A DNA stretch of 64,000 bases from Calothrix sp. PCC 7507 (GTDB lineage: Bacteria > Cyanobacteriota > Cyanobacteriia > Cyanobacteriales > Nostocaceae), in contig NC_019682.1 in assembly GCF_000316575.1 (NCBI RefSeq), positions 5,939,501 to 6,003,500 of the forward strand. The letters are read 5' to 3'. The notes beneath the pieces are model-generated. The model was not told the DNA's origin. It saw only the letters and a program-made list of their open reading frames with translations, and made no database searches. Shown here in pieces: positions 60,612 to 64,000 of this stretch. The position numbers were made by a program, and so were the translations under genes. Numbering within the stretch: position 1 is the first letter of the stretch; every line of letters begins with the position of its first letter.

Positions 60612-61934
60612 ATGAAAGTCTCTGGGCATTTTTTGCTGCTATTTTTGTTATTCACCACAGCAGCCTGTAGTCAGACTCGCGCCTCCCTGGATAATCTCAC
60701 GCCGCAGGTGGCACAGAAGCCAACACAGCCGAAAAATATCATTCGTACCGAAACACTTTCACCTACACCCATCCGGATTAATTTGAGCAATTTACCAGCA
60801 CCCTTCGCTACAGAAAGTGCTTCTAAGTCGCCAGATGTTGTGGCGATTCCTGCTAACCCAGTGCTGCGCGTTCCAGCAGGATTTACAGTCAATGTTTTTG
60901 CTGAGGGTTTAGATGCACCACGGTGGTTAGCTTTGACTCCTAGTGGTGATGTGTTGGTGACGGAAACTAGACAAAATCGCATTCGTCTGTTGCGTGACAC
61001 TAACGGGGATGGGGTAGCTGATGTGCGTCAGACTTTTGCGACTGCGACTAACGGCCTGAATATTCCTTTTGGTATGGCTTTTTCTGGTGATTCCTTCTTT
61101 CTGGGTAACACCGATGCAGTTTTACGGTTTCCCTACACTAAAGGCCAACCGCAACTGACTGGTACGGGGAAGAAAATCGCTAATCTTCCTGGCGGTGGTT
61201 ATAACCAACACTGGACGCGGAACGTGGTGGTATCACCCGATGGTAATAAATTATACGTTTCGGTTGGTTCTCAATCCAATGTCAGTGAAGAACCGCCACC
61301 ACGGGCTTCAGTACAGCAAATGAATTTAGATGGTTCCCAGCAGCAGACTTTCGCCTCTGGATTGCGTAACCCAGTAGGTTTGGATTTTCACCCCGTGACT
61401 AAAAAACTCTACGCCACCGTCAACGAAAGAGATGGGATTGGTGATGATTTGGTACCAGACTACCTTACAGGAGTTCAACAGGGGGAATTTTACGGTTGGC
61501 CTTATGCTTACCTATCACCAAACAACCTTGACCCACGTCAGAAAACAAATGACAAAAGTAAACGCCCCGATTTAGCCGCCCGGACTCGTACCCCAGAGGT
61601 CTTATTCCAGGCGCATTCAGCCGCTTTGGGTTTGCAGTTTTATGACGGTAAAGCATTTCCCGAAAAATACCGTAATGGTGCTTTTGTGGCTTTTCGTGGT
61701 TCTTGGAACCGCGATCGCGGTACTGGTTATAAAGTTGTATTTATTCCTTTCGATACTCAAGGGCGATCGCCTGGTTACTATGAAGATTTTCTCACGGGAT
61801 TTTTGCTGAATCCTGCTGTACCTACTACGTGGGGAAGGCCTGTGGGGTTGTTGACTTTACCTGATGGTAGTTTACTGGTGACAGAAGAAGCCAATAATCG
61901 GATTTATCGAATTCAGTATACAGGGGGGAAATAA
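60612..61934 (+). CDS. Sorbosone/glucose dehydrogenase-like lipoprotein
   Basis: A PQQ-type beta-propeller protein of 440 residues from the ATG at 60612, chosen because it gives a standard lipoprotein signal (FLLLFLLFTTAACSQ, lipobox TAAC). A TTG at 60591 would add seven residues. Signatures: NVFAEGLDAPRWL, LGNTDAVLRF, YNQHWTRNVVVSPDG and WPYAYLSP. It probably oxidises sugars or aldoses in the periplasm, electron acceptor unknown. A short frame (61935-62069) begins one base after its stop. Confidence 0.87.
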   Translation: MKVSGHFLLLFLLFTTAACSQTRASLDNLTPQVAQKPTQPKNIIRTETLSPTPIRINLSNLPAPFATESASKSPDVVAIPANPVLRVPAGFTVNVFAEGLDAPRWLALTPSGDVLVTETRQNRIRLLRDTNGDGVADVRQTFATATNGLNIPFGMAFSGDSFFLGNTDAVLRFPYTKGQPQLTGTGKKIANLPGGGYNQHWTRNVVVSPDGNKLYVSVGSQSNVSEEPPPRASVQQMNLDGSQQQTFASGLRNPVGLDFHPVTKKLYATVNERDGIGDDLVPDYLTGVQQGEFYGWPYAYLSPNNLDPRQKTNDKSKRPDLAARTRTPEVLFQAHSAALGLQFYDGKAFPEKYRNGAFVAFRGSWNRDRGTGYKVVFIPFDTQGRSPGYYEDFLTGFLLNPAVPTTWGRPVGLLTLPDGSLLVTEEANNRIYRIQYTGGK

Positions 61935-62069
61935 ATGGAGAGAGTATTGGCGATCGCCTTGGAAGAGTGGGGACTTCCGCAACACGTTAAAATTGCATCA
62001 ATAACCAATCAGCTAGATACAGTCGAAGATTGGCGATCGCTAAGAATTGATCCAGATAATTGGGAGTAA
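61935..62069 (+). CDS. Possible small protein, 44 residues
   Basis: ATG 61935 follows the previous stop directly and opens 44 codons to TAA 62067-62069. The product (MERVLAIALEEWGLPQHV then DWRSLRIDPDNWE) has helical, charged character and two GCGATCGC-type sites in frame, both common in real genes of this organism. The family is not recognised. Its end overlaps the alternative N-terminus of the next gene. Confidence 0.4.
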   Translation: MERVLAIALEEWGLPQHVKIASITNQLDTVEDWRSLRIDPDNWE

Positions 62070-62154
62070 TTCCCAATTCCCAATTCCCAATACTTCGACT
62101 CCTTTCGACTTCGCTCAAGGCAAGTCGCTCAGTACAAGTTCCCAATTCCCCACC

Positions 62155-62889
62155 ATGTATCAAACTAACCCACCCCGTCCGCCACAAGAAAACATGCCGA
62201 CGATGTATGATTTACCCAGTGAATTAGTAGGAGAATCAGGATTGCCAGATGAATTTCACCGCATACAAGCTGAGTTGCTCAGTGAAACTTGCCAGCCGCC
62301 TAATCACTTACCTGAAGAAATTTTACTTGCCAGTGACTTAAACCTTTATTATGACCCCCGCCATCCCTTGTGGTACAAACGCCCTGATTGGTATATGGTT
62401 TTGGGAGTTCCTAGCAACAACGAGCAGCAAGACTTGCGCTTAAGTTATGTTGTCTGGCAAGAAGGAATTGATCCATTTTTAGTAGTTGAATTACTTTCAC
62501 CAGGAACAGAACAAGAAGACTTAGGGAAAACACTACGAGAGATTAATCAACCTCCGACAAAGTGGCAAGTCTATGAGCAGATTTTGCGAATTCCTTACTA
62601 TGTGGTCTATGACCGCTATGAAAATAATTTACGTGCTTTTAAGGTCATGGGCATCCATTATGAGGCCATATTACTAACTGAAAACCGCTTTTGGTTGGAG
62701 GATCTGGAACTGGGATTAGGTCTGTGGCAAGGTACTTATCAGCAGACTACAGGTTTATGGTTACGTTGGTATAATTCCACAGGCTGGATACCGACCTTAG
62801 CCGAAAAAGCGGAACAAGAACGCCAACGGGCTGATAAATTAGCAGAGTACGTGCGATCGCTAGGAGTTGATCCAGATAGTCTAAGCTAA
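62155..62889 (+). CDS. Uma2-family (DUF820) putative endonuclease
   Basis: About 244 residues from the ATG at 62155. A longer frame from 62047 adds 36 residues that are encoded by dispersed repeats (CCCAATTCCC, TTCGACTTCGCTCAAGG) and are unlike the family. PD-(D/E)XK landmarks are KRPDWYMVLG, VVELLSPGTEQEDLGK and WQVYEQILRIPYYVVYDR. The C-terminal tail is short and charged (EQERQRADK). It resembles the family member at 23967 and, like it, lies at the edge of a variable region. Confidence 0.85.
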   Translation: MYQTNPPRPPQENMPTMYDLPSELVGESGLPDEFHRIQAELLSETCQPPNHLPEEILLASDLNLYYDPRHPLWYKRPDWYMVLGVPSNNEQQDLRLSYVVWQEGIDPFLVVELLSPGTEQEDLGKTLREINQPPTKWQVYEQILRIPYYVVYDRYENNLRAFKVMGIHYEAILLTENRFWLEDLELGLGLWQGTYQQTTGLWLRWYNSTGWIPTLAEKAEQERQRADKLAEYVRSLGVDPDSLS

Positions 62890-63311
62890 ATAAACACACG
62901 CTCTACAGTTGAGAGCCGCTGTTAGAGAGGCAAATAAGCTCGATTTGTAGTAAATATACTCTTAGCCTATAGTTAATTCTATAGTGCAAAAGTAGGGTGT
63001 ATTAGCGGAGCGTAAAGCACCACTCCCATTTCACTCAGAATTGCAGGTTATTAAATTTGCATTCCTTCGCCTATAGTTAATTCTCTAGTGCGATCGTCAA
63101 AATAATGAGGGGGTAATTTTTTAGTAATTTGGTAATGCAAAAGGAACTTTTATAGCGATTAAGCTTCCTAAAAGGTAATTGGGTATGTAGGTTGGGTTGG
63201 TAATTACAGTATAAAAAATATGTATTTAATTGTAATATCCCTAATTTTAGCATTACCTGATTGTTGCCAATCATTATATTTTGAAAATCAGCGTACAACT
63301 GGAAAAACTAC
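62890..63311. other. Spacer with a direct repeat
   Basis: GCCTATAGTTAATTCTATAGTGC (62965-62987) recurs with one change at 63069-63091, 104 bases apart. The stretch also has a GCGGAGCGTAAAGCACC-type dispersed repeat near 63006. A minus-strand frame here is repeat-like and AT-rich and is not taken as a gene. Confidence 0.5.
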
Positions 63312-64000
63312 ATGTTAATTTGGAAAACCAGTTCTCTAAATATAAACATAGCTAGTGTTCGATATCGATGCTTATTACCGCTACACTATCTTGAATTACA
63401 TGGATATCAATCTTGCATTTACGCTGATAATAACGAAATCCAGTGCCAAGGTAAATCAGATATTGTTATTTTTGTCAAAAGCTTTTCACCTCATGATTTA
63501 TGTTTAGCCAAACAGTTGCATCAAGCAAGTGTACCAGTAATTTTAGACATCTGTGATAATATATTTATCGAAGATTATATCTTTCAAGATATCAATGTTA
63601 CTCCGCAACAAATTTTCAAGGAAATGTCTAAGTTAGCATCAGCAATAGTGACAACAGGAGAACCATTAAAAAATGTCATAGAAGCAGAAGTGGGGACATC
63701 TACTCCAGTATTTATAATTCCCGATGGTAATGAAACACTCGAAGATGTCAAGCGATCATTTGATTTTATTAAATGGGAACGTTGGGTAAAACTAGGTATT
63801 TATAACCCAAAATTATTTTTACAAATTATCATAAATAATGTGAAATATAGAATTGCTAGCTATGCAAAAAAAACGTACAATTATCTACGAAAAAGATTTT
63901 CCAGCAATTATTTTAAAATTTATTTTTGGAGGAAAAAAATAGCAAAACTTAATGGACAGTTTAGAAGGATGGTTAAAAAAATACTGCGAATAGAAACGAG
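63312..64000 (+). CDS. Partial glycosyltransferase-like protein (3' end outside window)
   Basis: An ATG at 63312 opens a frame with no stop to the right edge, at least 229 codons. The N-terminus (NIASVRYRCLLPLHYLELHGYQSCIY) resembles the start of family-4 glycosyltransferases, in which a parental motif such as VRYR-LLP-L-G occurs, followed by DIVIFVKSFSPHDLCLAKQL and IPDGNE typical of the Rossmann part. The gene is clearly more AT-rich than its neighbours, with TTT/TTA/AAA codons dominating, which may indicate transfer. The enzyme class is inferred, and the C-terminal nucleotide-sugar site is not visible. Confidence 0.65.
   Translation, partial: MLIWKTSSLNINIASVRYRCLLPLHYLELHGYQSCIYADNNEIQCQGKSDIVIFVKSFSPHDLCLAKQLHQASVPVILDICDNIFIEDYIFQDINVTPQQIFKEMSKLASAIVTTGEPLKNVIEAEVGTSTPVFIIPDGNETLEDVKRSFDFIKWERWVKLGIYNPKLFLQIIINNVKYRIASYAKKTYNYLRKRFSSNYFKIYFWRKKIAKLNGQFRRMVKKILRIET

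Noticed and set aside
63077-63298. Minus-strand frame of 73 residues
   Set aside because: AT-rich spacer sequence with no recognisable domain or ribosome-binding site.

Overview
The window looks like chromosomal DNA of a filamentous, Nostocales-type cyanobacterium. Evidence: the octamer GCGATCGC (HIP1) recurs in genes and spacers; heptameric tandem repeats such as CAGTTAT and TCCCCAG fill many spacers; small inverted-repeat elements are common; and photosynthesis genes are typical of the phylum (chlG, psbU, btpA, a PucC-type carrier, a VKOR-thioredoxin fusion). No tRNA, rRNA, CRISPR array or intact transposase was found.

Layout. 0-5 kb: a partial membrane gene, a 42-residue CxxC membrane peptide, and GatD and MurT on the minus strand, separated by an unrecognised plus-strand gene. 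5-10.6 kb: a thioredoxin-like thylakoid protein, hypothetical genes, a decayed hicAB pair, an orphan Phd/YefM antitoxin, a Ser/Thr kinase and a DUF433/DUF5615 pair. 10.6-19.1 kb: a four-gene minus-strand cluster of exported proteins (DUF11/SdrD-type adhesin-like proteins, a very large beta-barrel with an Ig-like head, and a beta-helix-OmpA protein). 19.1-20.3 kb: a long spacer. 20.3-23 kb: a DUF2862 protein, an ArsA/Get3-like protein with a damaged P-loop, and chlG. 23-30 kb: metabolic genes, a Uma2 nuclease, two tandem paralogues of unknown function, and a PucC-family carrier. 30.5-33.6 kb: a toxin-antitoxin-rich patch (decayed HigB with intact antitoxin, VapBC-like pair, ParDE pair, fragment of a DUF2887-like nuclease gene). 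34-53 kb: mostly core genes (aldo/keto reductase, DEAD-box helicase, rimO, btpA, VKOR fusion, CHASE2-PAS-GGDEF cyclase, nadB, psbU, uppP, a PDZ-radical SAM protein, a GH10-like hydrolase). 53.5-62.9 kb: a CBS-PAS-GAF histidine kinase, a receiver-EAL protein, a NACHT NTPase with an N-terminal helix-turn-helix, a sorbosone-dehydrogenase-like lipoprotein and a second Uma2 protein. The right edge cuts a glycosyltransferase-like gene.

How they fit together. chlG, the ArsA-like protein, btpA, the VKOR fusion, psbU, the thioredoxin-like protein and the PucC carrier all bear on building photosystems. GatD, MurT and UppP bear on cell-wall synthesis. The cyclase, the kinase and the receiver-EAL protein suggest cyclic-di-GMP signalling. 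The best candidates for undescribed biology are the exported cluster at 10.6-19.1 kb, whose barrel gene also shows a striking internal reversal of strand composition, and the NACHT gene, which resembles bacterial immune NTPases. Assignments rest on motif recognition by eye; no database search was run.
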